NCBI GenBank assembly: GCA_018239675.1
Contig: JAFEGX010000044.1
Location: 1-58,332, forward strand
DNA: 58,332 nt
Reading direction: 5' to 3'
Source: Verrucomicrobiota bacterium
GTDB lineage: Bacteria; Verrucomicrobiota; Verrucomicrobiia; Opitutales; Opitutaceae
This document shows, piece after piece, positions 16,777 to 25,394 of the stretch. Below the pieces are notes generated by a model. That model made no database searches. It was not told the DNA's origin and worked only from the letters and a program-made list of their open reading frames with translations. Position numbers and translations under genes: made by a program. Each line of letters starts with the position of its first letter. Positions within the stretch are counted from its first letter, which is position 1.

Positions 16777-17409
16777 ATGGCTGGACCTGAATCCACTGAC
16801 ACTCCCACCACCTCCTCCACGCCCGCCGCTGGCGCCGCGCCGGAGGCGGCTGCACCGACTTCCGCGCCCGCTCCCGCGCCGGCCCCGGCTGGCGCCCCGA
16901 CCGCGCCTGCGCCCGAGGCCGTCGCGGCGGAGGCGTTGGCCGCGGCCAAGAAGGAGGCCGCCGAGAACTACGACCGCTATCTCCGCGCCGTGGCCGACCT
17001 GGAGAACTTCCGCCGTCGCGCCGTGCGCGAAAAGGACGAGCTGCGCCAGTTTGGCGTGGCCCGGGTGCTCGAGGACCTCCTGCCCGTCATGGACAACCTC
17101 AACCTCGGCCTCACTGCGGCCAAGCAACCCGGCGCGGACCTCAAGGCGCTGACCGGCGGCGTCGAGCTGGTGTTGAACCAGTTCAAGACGGCGCTGGCGA
17201 ATCACGGGCTGAAGGAAGTCCAACCGGCCGGCCAGCCCTTCGACGCGAACCTCCACGAGTCCATCTCCGCTCAGCCGAGCGAAACCGTGCCCGAGGGCAG
17301 CGTGGTGACCGTCGTGCGCGTGGGCTACACCCTCAACGGCCGCCTGCTGCGTCCCGCGTCCGTGATCGTCTCCAGCGGCGCCGCCAAGCCCGCCGAGGCC
17401 AAGGCCTAG
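16777..17409 (+). CDS. grpE: GrpE nucleotide exchange factor
   Basis: The 210-residue protein has a disordered Ala/Pro/Thr-rich N-terminus (1-50), a long coiled coil (about 52-105, including NYDRYLRAVADLENFRRRA and the FGVARVLEDLLPVMDNL region), and the C-terminal beta domain (about 140-200) with the signature around LHESISAQPSETVPEGSVV and VVRVGYTLNGRLLRPA. GrpE releases ADP from DnaK. dnaJ follows 95 bp later on the same strand; dnaK is not in the window. The spacer between them holds a repeat arm, and no CIRCE-like inverted repeat was seen upstream. Confidence 0.96.
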   Translation: MAGPESTDTPTTSSTPAAGAAPEAAAPTSAPAPAPAPAGAPTAPAPEAVAAEALAAAKKEAAENYDRYLRAVADLENFRRRAVREKDELRQFGVARVLEDLLPVMDNLNLGLTAAKQPGADLKALTGGVELVLNQFKTALANHGLKEVQPAGQPFDANLHESISAQPSETVPEGSVVTVVRVGYTLNGRLLRPASVIVSSGAAKPAEAKA

Positions 17410-17456
17410 GGCGCCACCACGGCACCAACCAAGCTCTCCCCGGAGTTTCCCAAACC

Positions 17457-17492
17457 AAATCAGCGCCGACTAGCGAAGATTAGCGGTTTCCA
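17457..17492. repeat. Single arm of the CGCTAAT word family between grpE and dnaJ
   Basis: The sequence contains AGATTAGCGGTTTCC (17477-17491), matching the right arm of the element at 54734-54840. Only one arm is present here, immediately upstream of dnaJ. Confidence 0.55.
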
Positions 17493-17504
17493 ACCAAGAC
17501 CAAC

Positions 17505-18653
17505 ATGGCGAAGGACGACTATTACGAGCTCCTCGGCGTCGGCAAAGGCGCGAGCGACGACGAGCTGAAGAAGGCCTACCGCAAGAAGGCCGTGCAGTAC
17601 CATCCGGACAAGAACCCCGGCAACAAGGAGGCCGAGGAGATGTTCAAGAAGGTCTCGCACGCCTACGAGGTCCTGAAGGATCCCGAAAAGCGCGCCGCGT
17701 ATGACCGCTACGGTCCGGCGGCGTTCGAGGGCGGCGGCGGGCCCGGCGGCATGCCACGCGGCGCGGGCGGCATGGGCGGCGGCTTCCACGATCCGTTCGA
17801 CATTTTCCGCGAGGTGTTCGGCCAGCAGGGCGGCGGCATCTTCGACGAGATGTTCGGCGGTGGCGGCGGGCGCGACTCGGGTCGCGACGGCTCCGACCTG
17901 CGCTACGACCTCGAGATCACGCTCGAGGAGGCGGCGCGCGGCGCCGAAAAGGAAATCTCGTTCCGCAAGCACGTCAGCTGCGAGCGCTGCGACGGCACCG
18001 GCGCGGAGCCGGGCTCGAAGCGCATCACGTGCCCCACCTGTCGCGGCGCCGGCCAGATCCGGCGCTCGGGCGGCATCATCACGTTCACCCAGCCCTGTCC
18101 CGCCTGCGGCGGCGTCGGCACGAAGGTCGAGAAGGCCTGCACCGCGTGCCGGGGCGACGGGCGCGTCGTGCGGACAACCAAGCTGAACGTCCGGATTCCC
18201 CCGGGCGTCGACACCGGCTCGCGCCTGCGCTCCACGGGCAACGGCGAGGCGGGCGTCGCCGGCGGCCATCCGGGCGACCTCTACATCGTCCTCTCGGTGA
18301 AGGAACACGAGTTGTTCGAGCGCCAGGACGACAACCTCTTCTGCGAGATCCCGATCAAGTTCACGCTCGCGACGCTGGGCGGCACGATCGAGGTGCCCAC
18401 GCTGTTCGGCAAGGCCACGCTCAAGATCCCGGCCGGCACGCAGAGCGGCACCACCTTCCGCCTCCGCGAGAAGGGCATGCCCTCGCTGCGCGGCGGCCAT
18501 CAGGGCGACCAGCTGGTCCGCGTGCAGGTCGAGGTGCCACACTCGCTCACCTCGGAACAGCGCCGCCTGCTCGAGGAATTCGCCCGCGTCAGCGGCGACG
18601 CCAACGAACCGACGTCCAAGAGTTTCTTCGAAAAAGCGAAGAAGTTCTTCTAA
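17505..18653 (+). CDS. dnaJ: Chaperone DnaJ (type I Hsp40)
   Basis: The 382-residue protein is a full-length DnaJ: J domain 1-70 with the HPD motif (His33-Pro-Asp35) in QYHPDKN, a Gly/Phe/Met-rich linker (about 78-125), four CxxCxGxG zinc repeats ([32 protein letters not shown], about 155-225) and the C-terminal substrate-binding domain. It delivers unfolded substrates to DnaK and stimulates its ATPase. The partner grpE lies upstream on the same strand. Confidence 0.97.
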   Translation: MAKDDYYELLGVGKGASDDELKKAYRKKAVQYHPDKNPGNKEAEEMFKKVSHAYEVLKDPEKRAAYDRYGPAAFEGGGGPGGMPRGAGGMGGGFHDPFDIFREVFGQQGGGIFDEMFGGGGGRDSGRDGSDLRYDLEITLEEAARGAEKEISFRKHVSCERCDGTGAEPGSKRITCPTCRGAGQIRRSGGIITFTQPCPACGGVGTKVEKACTACRGDGRVVRTTKLNVRIPPGVDTGSRLRSTGNGEAGVAGGHPGDLYIVLSVKEHELFERQDDNLFCEIPIKFTLATLGGTIEVPTLFGKATLKIPAGTQSGTTFRLREKGMPSLRGGHQGDQLVRVQVEVPHSLTSEQRRLLEEFARVSGDANEPTSKSFFEKAKKFF

Positions 18654-18674
18654 GCGAGGCGGAGCTTCCGATTT

Positions 18675-18815
18675 TGCACAGGAGGCAACGGAGCAGGGGA
18701 ACCGCTGATCCGCGCTAATCCGCACGAATTGGATCGAGTCTGGTCGTAGCAGCCGACGTGAGGAGGCTGGGCATTCAAGCCCAGTTCGCGAAGCTCTGCG
18801 GAAATCCGCGGTTCC
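18675..18815. repeat. Composite nested repeat: ACGGAG block, CGCTAAT inverted repeat, CCGACGT arm inside
   Basis: Three word families are joined. 18675-18694 is the TTGCACAGGAGGCAACGGAG block. 18698-18722 and 18798-18815 are left and right arms of a CGCTGATCC/CGCTAATCC inverted repeat. Inside its loop sits an arm of the GTAGCAGCCGACGT family (18745-18770), followed by a short perfect hairpin (CTGGGC with GCCCAG). The same block order recurs at 53944-54016 and, inverted, at 54734-54840. It occupies the spacer between dnaJ and the oxidoreductase gene. Confidence 0.72.
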
Positions 18816-18942
18816 CCAATTCTTGGGGAAGCTGACCGCCGCCCGCGCCTCACGGCGCGGGCGCTGAATGTTCTCCCTGCGGCGGCGGCTTTTTGATTGT
18901 CGCTGGGCGTCGGGTCCGCATCGCTTGGTCACCCTTGTCCCC

Positions 18943-19995
18943 ATGAAATCCCGCAAATTCCGCGTCGGCCTCATCGGTGCCGGCGGCATCGCCCAGAACT
19001 GCCATATCCCCGGGTGGAAGAACCTGCCCGAGGCCGAGATCGTCGGCATCGCCGACGTGTCCGAGCCCGCCGTCCGCAAGGCGGCCGAGCTTGCGGGCGG
19101 GACCCGGACGTTCAGCGACTACCGCGACCTGCTGAAGCTCGACCTCGACGCCGTCGACATCTGCACGCCGAACATGGTGCACACCCCGGCGGCGCTCGCC
19201 GCGCTCAACGCCGGGCTCCACGTGCTTTGCGAGAAGCCGCTCGCCGTCTCCACCGCCGATGTGCGCGCGATGGGCACGCTGGCCGACAAGAAGAAGCTCA
19301 AGCTCATGACCGCGCAGCACCAGCGGTTCACGCAGGGCGGCCTCGCCGCCAAGGCGTGGGTCGACGGCGGCAATCTCGGCGACGCCTACCATGCCCGCGT
19401 CCGCGCCGTGCGCCGCGCCTGGCTCCCGCCGTCCCCGGGCTTCATTGACAAGAAGCTCGCCGGCGGCGGCCCTTGCATGGACATCGGCGTCCACGCGCTT
19501 GACCTCTGCCTCTGGCTGATGGGCTTCCCGAAGCCCGTGCGCGTGACCGGCACGTCCAAGACGGTGTTCGCGAAGGGTCATGACATGCCGAACCTCTGGG
19601 GCGAGTGGGACCGCGAGCGCTACTCGGTCGAGGACTTTGCCACGGGCTTCGTCCATTTCGACAACGGCGCGACGCTGCTGCTCGAGGCCGCGTGGATGTG
19701 CCACCAGGTCGAGAACGAGGACCTCCTCGCCCAGATCTTCGGCAAGAAGGGCGGCATCAAATGGCCCAGCGCGGAGTTCGCGACCGTCACGAACGGCGTG
19801 CACGCGCAGGGCTCGCTGCTCCACCCGCAGAGCGTCCCGTATCCGCACTGGAGCGAAATCGCCGCGTTCATGGACTGCGTCGTGAATGACAAGCCGTCGC
19901 CCGTGCCGTGGACCGAGACCATCAAGGTCATCGGCATCCTCGAAGCGATCTACCGTTCCTCCGAGGAGGGCAAGGAAGTCGCCATCAAGGGCTAG
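18943..19995 (+). CDS. Gfo/Idh/MocA family NAD(P)-dependent oxidoreductase
   Basis: The 350-residue protein has an N-terminal Rossmann domain with GLIGAGGIAQ (about 9-18), the CEKPLA motif (about 96-101) whose Lys is a catalytic residue of the family, and a C-terminal beta-sheet domain with GGPCMDIGVHALDLCLWLMG, where Asp and His complete the usual active site. Substrates are typically sugars, inositols or sugar acids; here it is unknown. There is no signal peptide. The ATG at 18943 directly precedes the Rossmann strand. Repeat elements lie on both sides and no operon partner is close. Confidence 0.9.
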   Translation: MKSRKFRVGLIGAGGIAQNCHIPGWKNLPEAEIVGIADVSEPAVRKAAELAGGTRTFSDYRDLLKLDLDAVDICTPNMVHTPAALAALNAGLHVLCEKPLAVSTADVRAMGTLADKKKLKLMTAQHQRFTQGGLAAKAWVDGGNLGDAYHARVRAVRRAWLPPSPGFIDKKLAGGGPCMDIGVHALDLCLWLMGFPKPVRVTGTSKTVFAKGHDMPNLWGEWDRERYSVEDFATGFVHFDNGATLLLEAAWMCHQVENEDLLAQIFGKKGGIKWPSAEFATVTNGVHAQGSLLHPQSVPYPHWSEIAAFMDCVVNDKPSPVPWTETIKVIGILEAIYRSSEEGKEVAIKG

Positions 19996-20023
19996 CTCTC
20001 GTCCAAAGCGGGCCGGGCGGTTT

Positions 20024-20113
20024 TTTTAACCGCGAAGAGCGCGAAGGACGCGAAGGGTTCCGATCCCCAACCCGGATTGGTCTTCGTGCTCTTCGCGTGC
20101 TTCGTGGTGAAAA
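20024..20113. repeat. Inverted repeat A1, GCGAAG word family
   Basis: The left arm (20024-20055) is a 9-bp periodic run of GCGAAG words after TTTTAACC; the right arm (20082-20113) is its imperfect complement ending GTGGTGAAAA. The loop contains CCGATCC and GGATTGG. It shares a 24-base identical block with A2 (20043-20066 equals 22645-22668) and 17 more bases (20072-20088 equals 22673-22689), so A1 and A2 are copies of one element. Confidence 0.85.
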
Positions 20114-20229
20114 CAGCTCGATCGACCACCGGGACGCGGTAGCTAACCAGCGGGGAATCCCCGGCCGACGGCGCCGGTCCGTGGTGGCGGGCACTTGACC
20201 AACGGTGATTCCGCTTCCGTTCCCCCGGG

Positions 20230-22587
20230 GTGACGGCTAGTGCTGGCTCCGTGGCGGCGCGCAAGGCTTTCGGCGTCCTGACTCCCCTGCGATGGCTGGG
20301 ACTGGCGATTCTGCCGGCCGGCTGGTGCGTGCTGCTGGCCGGCGGCTGGCTGGATGCGGTCGAGCAGCAGACCCTGGACTGGCGGTACCGCGCCCGCGGG
20401 GAGCTGACGGCGCCCGTCAAGGTGGTCTATGTGGACATCGACGCGACCTCGCTGGACGACATGGGGGGCTGGCCGTGGGACCGGCGGTCGTTCGCGTCAG
20501 TGGCGGCCGCGCTGATCGACCGGGCCGGCGTCCGGGCCGTAGGGGTGGACGTGGTCTTTGACGCCGTGGCGCGCAACCGGTCGGGCCAGCGGGAAGCGCT
20601 GGTGGACGGCAACGTGGCGCTGGCGCGCTACCTCGACGGCGGCCCGCCGGTGGTGCTCGGCTCGGCCTATGCCGAAACGCCGTTCCGCGACTTCGGGACG
20701 AGGCCGCCAACGATGCTGGATGTCCCCAAGGTGGTGGTGCGGTCGCTCTTCAGCCCGTTTGTCTCCGCGCCGCCGCCCCCGCCGCGGCCCCGGCGCACGG
20801 CGCGCGAGCTGCCGCTGCTGGACCGCGACCTGGACACGGCCGGCTGGTTTGAGCCGCCGCAGGAGTCCCAGCTCAACGTGGGCGAGCCCGAGCCGTGGCT
20901 GCCGCCGCGCTCGGGTCTGATTGACATCGTGGGCGACAACGTGGCGTGGGTGCCGGCCTATGTGCCGCTGGTCGGGCGCACCTGCCTGCACATGAGCGTG
21001 GAGCTGGCGCTGGCCTACTGGGGGCTGAACGCGGACGCCGTGGGCGTGTACGGCGACCACCTGGAGATCGTGCAACCGGGCGGCCGGCCTCCGGTCGTGG
21101 TGCCGCTGTACCGGCGGCAGCTTCTGGAGGTGAACTGGTTTTCGCGCTGGGAGGATCCGGTGCGCAACCCGCGATTCGGGTTTTCGACCGTGTGGCGGCA
21201 CGCCGAGGGATTGCGCGCCTACCGGCCGGCGGAGCGGCAGGCGGCGGAAGCGTTCTTTGCGAATCCGGTCTGGAGGGGCGCGATCGTCCTGATCGGACCC
21301 GTGGACCCGATGCTCCACGACCTCGCGCCGACCCCGTTTGACGACAACCCGGTGCCGCGGGTCGGCGCCCTGGGCAATGCCGTGAAAACCCTGCTGGCCG
21401 GGCAATTCCTCCGCCGGCCTCCCCCGTGGGGCGAGTACCTGCTTGTGCTCGCGCTCACCCTGGGCATCAGCGCGCTGGCCGCGGCCGGCGGCACCGCCGG
21501 CGTCCGCTGGAAGCTCACCGCCGCGCTCGTGCTGACCTTTTACCTCTGGTTCTCACTCTGGTCGTTTGAGTCGCTCCGGCTCGTCCTGCCGGTGACCGCG
21601 ACGGTCGGCGCCGCCTTCACCACGAGCTTCGCCGCCGTCGCGTGGCAGCACGTCGCCGAGGAGCGCCAGAAGCGCCGGCTCAAGGGAATGTTCGGCGCCT
21701 ACGTGCCGCCCGAGCTGGTCCAGCGCCTGCTTGAGGCGGAAGGCGCGCCGCAGCTGGGCGGACACGAGCAGGATCTAACGGTCTTCATCAGCGATCTCGA
21801 GTCATTCACGCACCTGGCCGAGACGCTGCCGCCTGACCGGCTGGTCCAGTTGATGAACGAGTACCTGACGGCCTGCACGGAGATCGTCGAGGAGGAGCGC
21901 GGCACGCTCGACAAGTACATCGGCGATGCGGTGGTGGTGATGTTCGGCGCCCTGATCCCGTTGCCGGACCACGCGCTGCGGGCTTGCGTCGCCGCGCAGC
22001 GCGTCCACCGGCGGCTCGCGGAACTGCGCGAGCGGTGGAAAGCGGCGGAGGCCCAGTGGCCTCCGAGTGTCGGCGAGCTGCAGTGCCGCATTGGCCTGAA
22101 CAGCGGGCCGGCCCTGGTCGGCAACATCGGTAGCCGGTCGCGGCTGAACTACACGGTCATGGGCGACAACGTGAACCTCGCGGCCCGGATGGAGTCCGGC
22201 GCCCGGCACTTCGGCGTGCGCACCATGGTGACCGAGGCGACCCGGCGCGAATGTGAGCGCCATGGCGGCGACCGGGTCGTGTTCCGCTTTCTCGACCGGG
22301 TGATCGTGAAGGGCCGGACGGCCCCGGTGCCGGTTTACGAGATCGTGGGGCTCAAGGAGGACATGACACCGGCCCAGCGCGAGTGCATCGCCCATTATGA
22401 GCAGGCTACGCGACACTATGCCGCCCGCGAGTGGGCGGCGGCGCTTGCCTGCCTGGAGCGGAGCGCACCCCTGGAGGTTGGCGGCGCCCCCAATCCCTCG
22501 CTGGTGCTGCGCGAGCGCTGCCTCCGCCTGCAGGCCGAACCGCCCGGCCCTGACTGGGACAGTGCGTATCGCATGACGGAGAAGTGA
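20230..22587 (+). CDS. CHASE2-domain membrane adenylate cyclase (class III)
   Basis: The 785-residue protein has an N-terminal membrane helix, an extracytoplasmic CHASE2 sensor (about 45-375, including VVYVDIDATSLDDMGGWPW), a cluster of membrane helices (about 395-465) and a class III cyclase domain (about 510-700). Catalytic residues are complete in one chain: metal ligands Asp522 (FISDLESFT) and Asp566 (YIGDAVVVMFG), purine-selecting Lys562 and Thr642, and transition-state Asn649 and Arg653. Lys/Thr indicates ATP rather than GTP. It should form a homodimer and make cAMP in response to an extracellular signal. A C-terminal helical tail (about 705-785) follows. The start is GTG 20230. Copies of the same repeat flank the gene. 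Confidence 0.92.
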   Translation: MTASAGSVAARKAFGVLTPLRWLGLAILPAGWCVLLAGGWLDAVEQQTLDWRYRARGELTAPVKVVYVDIDATSLDDMGGWPWDRRSFASVAAALIDRAGVRAVGVDVVFDAVARNRSGQREALVDGNVALARYLDGGPPVVLGSAYAETPFRDFGTRPPTMLDVPKVVVRSLFSPFVSAPPPPPRPRRTARELPLLDRDLDTAGWFEPPQESQLNVGEPEPWLPPRSGLIDIVGDNVAWVPAYVPLVGRTCLHMSVELALAYWGLNADAVGVYGDHLEIVQPGGRPPVVVPLYRRQLLEVNWFSRWEDPVRNPRFGFSTVWRHAEGLRAYRPAERQAAEAFFANPVWRGAIVLIGPVDPMLHDLAPTPFDDNPVPRVGALGNAVKTLLAGQFLRRPPPWGEYLLVLALTLGISALAAAGGTAGVRWKLTAALVLTFYLWFSLWSFESLRLVLPVTATVGAAFTTSFAAVAWQHVAEERQKRRLKGMFGAYVPPELVQRLLEAEGAPQLGGHEQDLTVFISDLESFTHLAETLPPDRLVQLMNEYLTACTEIVEEERGTLDKYIGDAVVVMFGALIPLPDHALRACVAAQRVHRRLAELRERWKAAEAQWPPSVGELQCRIGLNSGPALVGNIGSRSRLNYTVMGDNVNLAARMESGARHFGVRTMVTEATRRECERHGGDRVVFRFLDRVIVKGRTAPVPVYEIVGLKEDMTPAQRECIAHYEQATRHYAAREWAAALACLERSAPLEVGGAPNPSLVLRERCLRLQAEPPGPDWDSAYRMTEK

Positions 22588-22625
22588 GGGCGCCAAATCC
22601 GGGACCACCCGTTGGGTGCGCCGCA

Positions 22626-22713
22626 ATTTCGCCACGAAGAGCACGAAGGACGCGAAGGGTTCCGATCCAAAACCGGATTGGTCTTCGTGTGCTTCGCGCC
22701 TTTTGTGGCAAAT
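22626..22713. repeat. Inverted repeat A2, GCGAAG word family
   Basis: The left arm (22626-22657, CCACGAAGAGCACGAAGG...) and right arm (22683-22713) pair imperfectly around a loop with CCGATCC/GGATTGG. It is a close copy of A1 on the other side of the cyclase gene and lies between the convergent stops of the cyclase gene and ruvB. Confidence 0.85.
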
Positions 22714-22722
22714 CCAACCCAC

Positions 22723-23763
22723 TCAGAGCAGGCTCTGTTGCTCGCCGCCGAGGGGCTTGAGGCCAACGGCGGCGTAGCCCTTGGGGGTGAGGATGCGGCC
22801 CTGGGGGGTGCGCTGGAGGTAGCCCTCCTGGATCAGGAAAGGTTCGTGGACCTCCTCGAGCGTCTCGGCCTCCTCGCCGACGGCGACGGCGATCGTGCCG
22901 AGGCCGACGGGCTTGCCGCCGTAGTTCTCGGCCATGACGCGCAGCATGCGCTTGTCCATCTCGTCTAGCCCGGCCGCGTCGATCTCCAGCAGCTCCAGCG
23001 CGGCGGCGGCGACGGGCTGGGTGATGCGGCCCTGGGCGCGCTCCTGGGCGTAGTCGCGGACGAAATTGATCAGGTTGTTCGCGACGCGCGGGGTGCCGCG
23101 GGCGCGCGTGGCGATCTCGCGGGCGCCGGTGTCGTCGATCGCGACCTTCAGCAGGCCGCAGCTGCGGCGGACGATGCCCTCGAGCGTCGGGTGGTCGTAA
23201 TAGTCGAGGCGCGTCTGCAGCGTGAAGCGCGACCGCAGGGGCGCGGTGAGCAGGCCGCTGCGGGTGGTGGCGCCGACCAGCGTGAAGCGCGGGATCGAGA
23301 GGCGGACGCTGCGGGCGTTCGGGCCCTGGTCGATCATGATGTCGAGGCGGAAATCCTCCATCGCGGTGTAGAGATACTCCTCGACCGTCTTCGGGATCCG
23401 GTGGATCTCGTCGATGAACAGGATGTCGCCCTCCTCGAGGCTGGTGAGCAGCCCGGCGAGGTCGCCGGCCTTCTCGATCACGGGGCCGGAAGTGACCCGC
23501 ACGCTCTTGCCGAGCTCGTGCCCGAGGATGAACGCGAGCGTTGTCTTGCCGAGGCCGGGCGGGCCGGAGAGCAGGATGTGGTTGAGCGCCTCGCCGCGCC
23601 GGCGGGCGGCGCCGACCATGACCTGCAGCCGCTCGACCGTCTTTGCCTGACCGGTGAAGTCGGCGAACCTCAGCGGCCGCAGCGCAGCCTCGGCCGGCGT
23701 GACCGGCGACGCGAGCGTACTGGAAATGAAACCGAGACCCTTCTTGGGATCAGGCGAGGACAT
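22723..23763 (-). CDS. ruvB: Holliday junction branch migration helicase RuvB
   Basis: The 346-residue AAA+ ATPase has Walker A GPPGLGKTT (67-75), Walker B FIDEIHR (Asp118, Glu119), sensor 1/arginine-finger region GATTRSGLLTAPLRSRF, and a C-terminal winged helix (about 255-330). The FADFTGQ signature lies near residue 33. RuvB hexamers drive branch migration with RuvA. ruvA and ruvC are not adjacent. ATG 23763 is chosen; a longer start would read into the neighbouring intergenic repeat. Confidence 0.97.
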   Translation of the reverse strand: MSSPDPKKGLGFISSTLASPVTPAEAALRPLRFADFTGQAKTVERLQVMVGAARRRGEALNHILLSGPPGLGKTTLAFILGHELGKSVRVTSGPVIEKAGDLAGLLTSLEEGDILFIDEIHRIPKTVEEYLYTAMEDFRLDIMIDQGPNARSVRLSIPRFTLVGATTRSGLLTAPLRSRFTLQTRLDYYDHPTLEGIVRRSCGLLKVAIDDTGAREIATRARGTPRVANNLINFVRDYAQERAQGRITQPVAAAALELLEIDAAGLDEMDKRMLRVMAENYGGKPVGLGTIAVAVGEEAETLEEVHEPFLIQEGYLQRTPQGRILTPKGYAAVGLKPLGGEQQSLL

Positions 23764-23772
23764 GGAGGTTGG

Positions 23773-23867
23773 TTTAACCGCGAAGGGCGCTAAGAACGCC
23801 AAGAGGAAGAGGGTAGTTCGAAATCAAACCGGACGCTTGGCGGCCTTCGCGGGCTTAGCGGTGAAAA
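23773..23867. repeat. Inverted repeat A3, GCGAAG/GCTAAG word family
   Basis: The left arm (23773-23803, TTTAACCGCGAAGGGCGC...) pairs with the right arm (23836-23867, ending GCTTAGCGGTGAAAA) at most positions. It fills the spacer between ruvB and murA and shares the TTTAACCGCGAAG edge with A1, but its loop is different. Confidence 0.8.
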
Positions 23868-23873
23868 TCCGGG

Positions 23874-25163
23874 TCACTTCCATTCGACCTCGGCGCCGAG
23901 GCTGCGGAGGTTTTCGACAAAGTGCGGGTGGGCGCGCATGATCGTGTCGGCGTTCTTCACCACGGAGCGGCCGGGGATGCTCGCGGCCACCATGTAGAGC
24001 GCGACGGCCGCGCGGATGATGTACGGCGCGTCCACCGTGGCGGGCCGCAGCGGGCGGTCGCCGAAGACGATGATGCGGTGCGGGTCGCTCACCACGACGT
24101 GCGCGCCGAACTTCGAGAGCTCGGGCATCCAGGTGAATCCGCCCTCGTAGACCTTGTTCCAGAACTGGATCGCGCCCTTCGCGCGGACCGATAGCGCGAT
24201 CATGCAGGGCAGGAGGTCGACCGGGAAGTACGGCCACGGCGCTGCCTCGATCTTGGGCAGCAGGTTGCTCGTGAACGGTGTCTCGATCACGAGCTTCTGC
24301 CGCTTCCGCACCAGCGCGGTGTCGCCCTGGTGCTCGATCACGACGCCCAGCTTGGCGAAGGCGCGGGTGATGAGGTCGAAGTGGTGCGGCAGCGAATGGC
24401 GCACGCGAACCTCGCCGCCGGTGATGGCGCCGAGCGCGAGGAAGGTGACGACCTCGTGGTAGTCGGTGTTGATGGTGAACGTGCCGCCGCCGAGGCGCTT
24501 CACGCCCTCGACCGTCAGCTGGCTCGTGCCGATGCCCGCGATCCTCGCGCCCATCCCGACGAGCACGGTGCAGAGATCCTGAACGTGCGGCTCGCTCGCG
24601 GCGTTGATGATGGTGGAGGTGCCCTCGGCGAGGGCGGCGGCCATGACGAAGTTCTCGGTCGCGGTGACGGACATGTAGTCCGGCCAATGGCGCGCGCCGC
24701 GGAAGCGGCCCCGGAGCGACATGACGAGCGAGCCGTTGTGCGTGATCTTGGCGCCGAGCTTGGCGAGAATCTCGAGGTGCGGGTCGAGCTCGCGGATGCC
24801 GAGCGAGCAGCCCTTGGCGTTGCTCGGGACGGCGAACTTCTTCATCCGCTGCAGCAGCGGCGCGAAGAGCAGCACCGACGAGCGCATGCCGGAGGGCAGC
24901 TCGCCCTGCATGCGGCGCGCGTCGAAACTGGAGTGGTCGAGCAGCATGGTGCCTGACGCCTTGTCCCACTCGACGCGCGAGCCCTGGTCGGTGAAGAACG
25001 TGACGAGCTTCTCCACGTCGGTGATCGCGGGGACGTGGTGGAGGCGAACCGGGGCGTCGGTCAGCAGCGTCGCGCAGAGAATGGGGAGCGCGGAGTTCTT
25101 GTTGCCGGACGGCGTGATGGTGCCGGAGAGGGCTTTCCCGCCATTGACGATGAGATCGGCCAT
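23874..25163 (-). CDS. murA: UDP-N-acetylglucosamine 1-carboxyvinyltransferase (MurA, divergent)
   Basis: The 429-residue protein has the length and two-domain inside-out barrel pattern of MurA/EPSP synthases. Lys22 (GNKNSALPI) and Cys119 (SNAKGCSLGIREL) match the substrate-binding Lys and the PEP-adduct Cys, the fosfomycin target. The loop around the Cys differs from the usual PGGCAIG form, so this is a divergent MurA; a second copy elsewhere is possible. It makes the first committed step of peptidoglycan precursor synthesis. C-terminal motifs EGGFTWMPEL and APYIIRAAVALYMVAA fit the family. No operon partner is coupled to it. Confidence 0.88.
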   Translation of the reverse strand: MADLIVNGGKALSGTITPSGNKNSALPILCATLLTDAPVRLHHVPAITDVEKLVTFFTDQGSRVEWDKASGTMLLDHSSFDARRMQGELPSGMRSSVLLFAPLLQRMKKFAVPSNAKGCSLGIRELDPHLEILAKLGAKITHNGSLVMSLRGRFRGARHWPDYMSVTATENFVMAAALAEGTSTIINAASEPHVQDLCTVLVGMGARIAGIGTSQLTVEGVKRLGGGTFTINTDYHEVVTFLALGAITGGEVRVRHSLPHHFDLITRAFAKLGVVIEHQGDTALVRKRQKLVIETPFTSNLLPKIEAAPWPYFPVDLLPCMIALSVRAKGAIQFWNKVYEGGFTWMPELSKFGAHVVVSDPHRIIVFGDRPLRPATVDAPYIIRAAVALYMVAASIPGRSVVKNADTIMRAHPHFVENLRSLGAEVEWK

Positions 25164-25222
25164 TCGCCGGAGTTGAAGGCGCCGCGGGAAAAGTTGGAAG
25201 CCAGAACCGTTGCGCGCGGCTG

Positions 25223-25310
25223 ATTGCCACCAAGGACATGGAGGGCACGAAGCCGGACCGTACCGAATCCGACTGAATCGTCTTGGTGCTCTTCGTGCCC
25301 TTTGTGGTTC
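25223..25310. repeat. Inverted repeat A4, variant of the A family
   Basis: The left arm (25223-25252, CCACCAAGGACATGG then AGGGCACGAAG) and right arm (25282-25310, CTTGGTGCTCTTCGTGCCC then TTTGTGGT) pair imperfectly. The arms carry the A-family CACGAAG words and the loop has diverged. It lies between murA and the Arg/Gly-rich gene. Confidence 0.75.
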
Positions 25311-25342
25311 GATCGCCTCCGCCCAGGCGGATTTGTGGGCAC

Positions 25343-25371
25343 AAAAAAGGCGCCCGTGGAACGGGCGCCTT
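25343..25371 (-). terminator. Intrinsic terminator of the Arg/Gly-rich protein gene
   Basis: The stem 25347-25357 (AAGGCGCCCGT) pairs perfectly with 25361-25371 (ACGGGCGCCTT) around a 3-base loop. On the minus strand it is followed by T residues (plus-strand A run 25343-25348). It sits 23 bp after the stop of the gene at 25395. Confidence 0.92.
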
Positions 25372-25394
25372 GGTGAGTGTGACGGGTGGGGCGA

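Noticed and set aside
20024..22713. A compound transposon carrying the cyclase gene
   Set aside because: No transposase or target duplication is visible, so only the repeat pair is reported.
22612..22968. Open frame starting within repeat A2 and encoding an EEHEG-like peptide
   Set aside because: Its first part is translated repeat DNA and the remainder is antisense to ruvB. Equivalent frames at other repeats (19908-20198, 39798-39870, 56684-56720) were left out for the same reason.
20024..25310. The A-family repeats as a CRISPR array
   Set aside because: The units are 6-9 bp words without uniform repeat/spacer lengths, arms are inverted rather than direct, and there are no cas genes.
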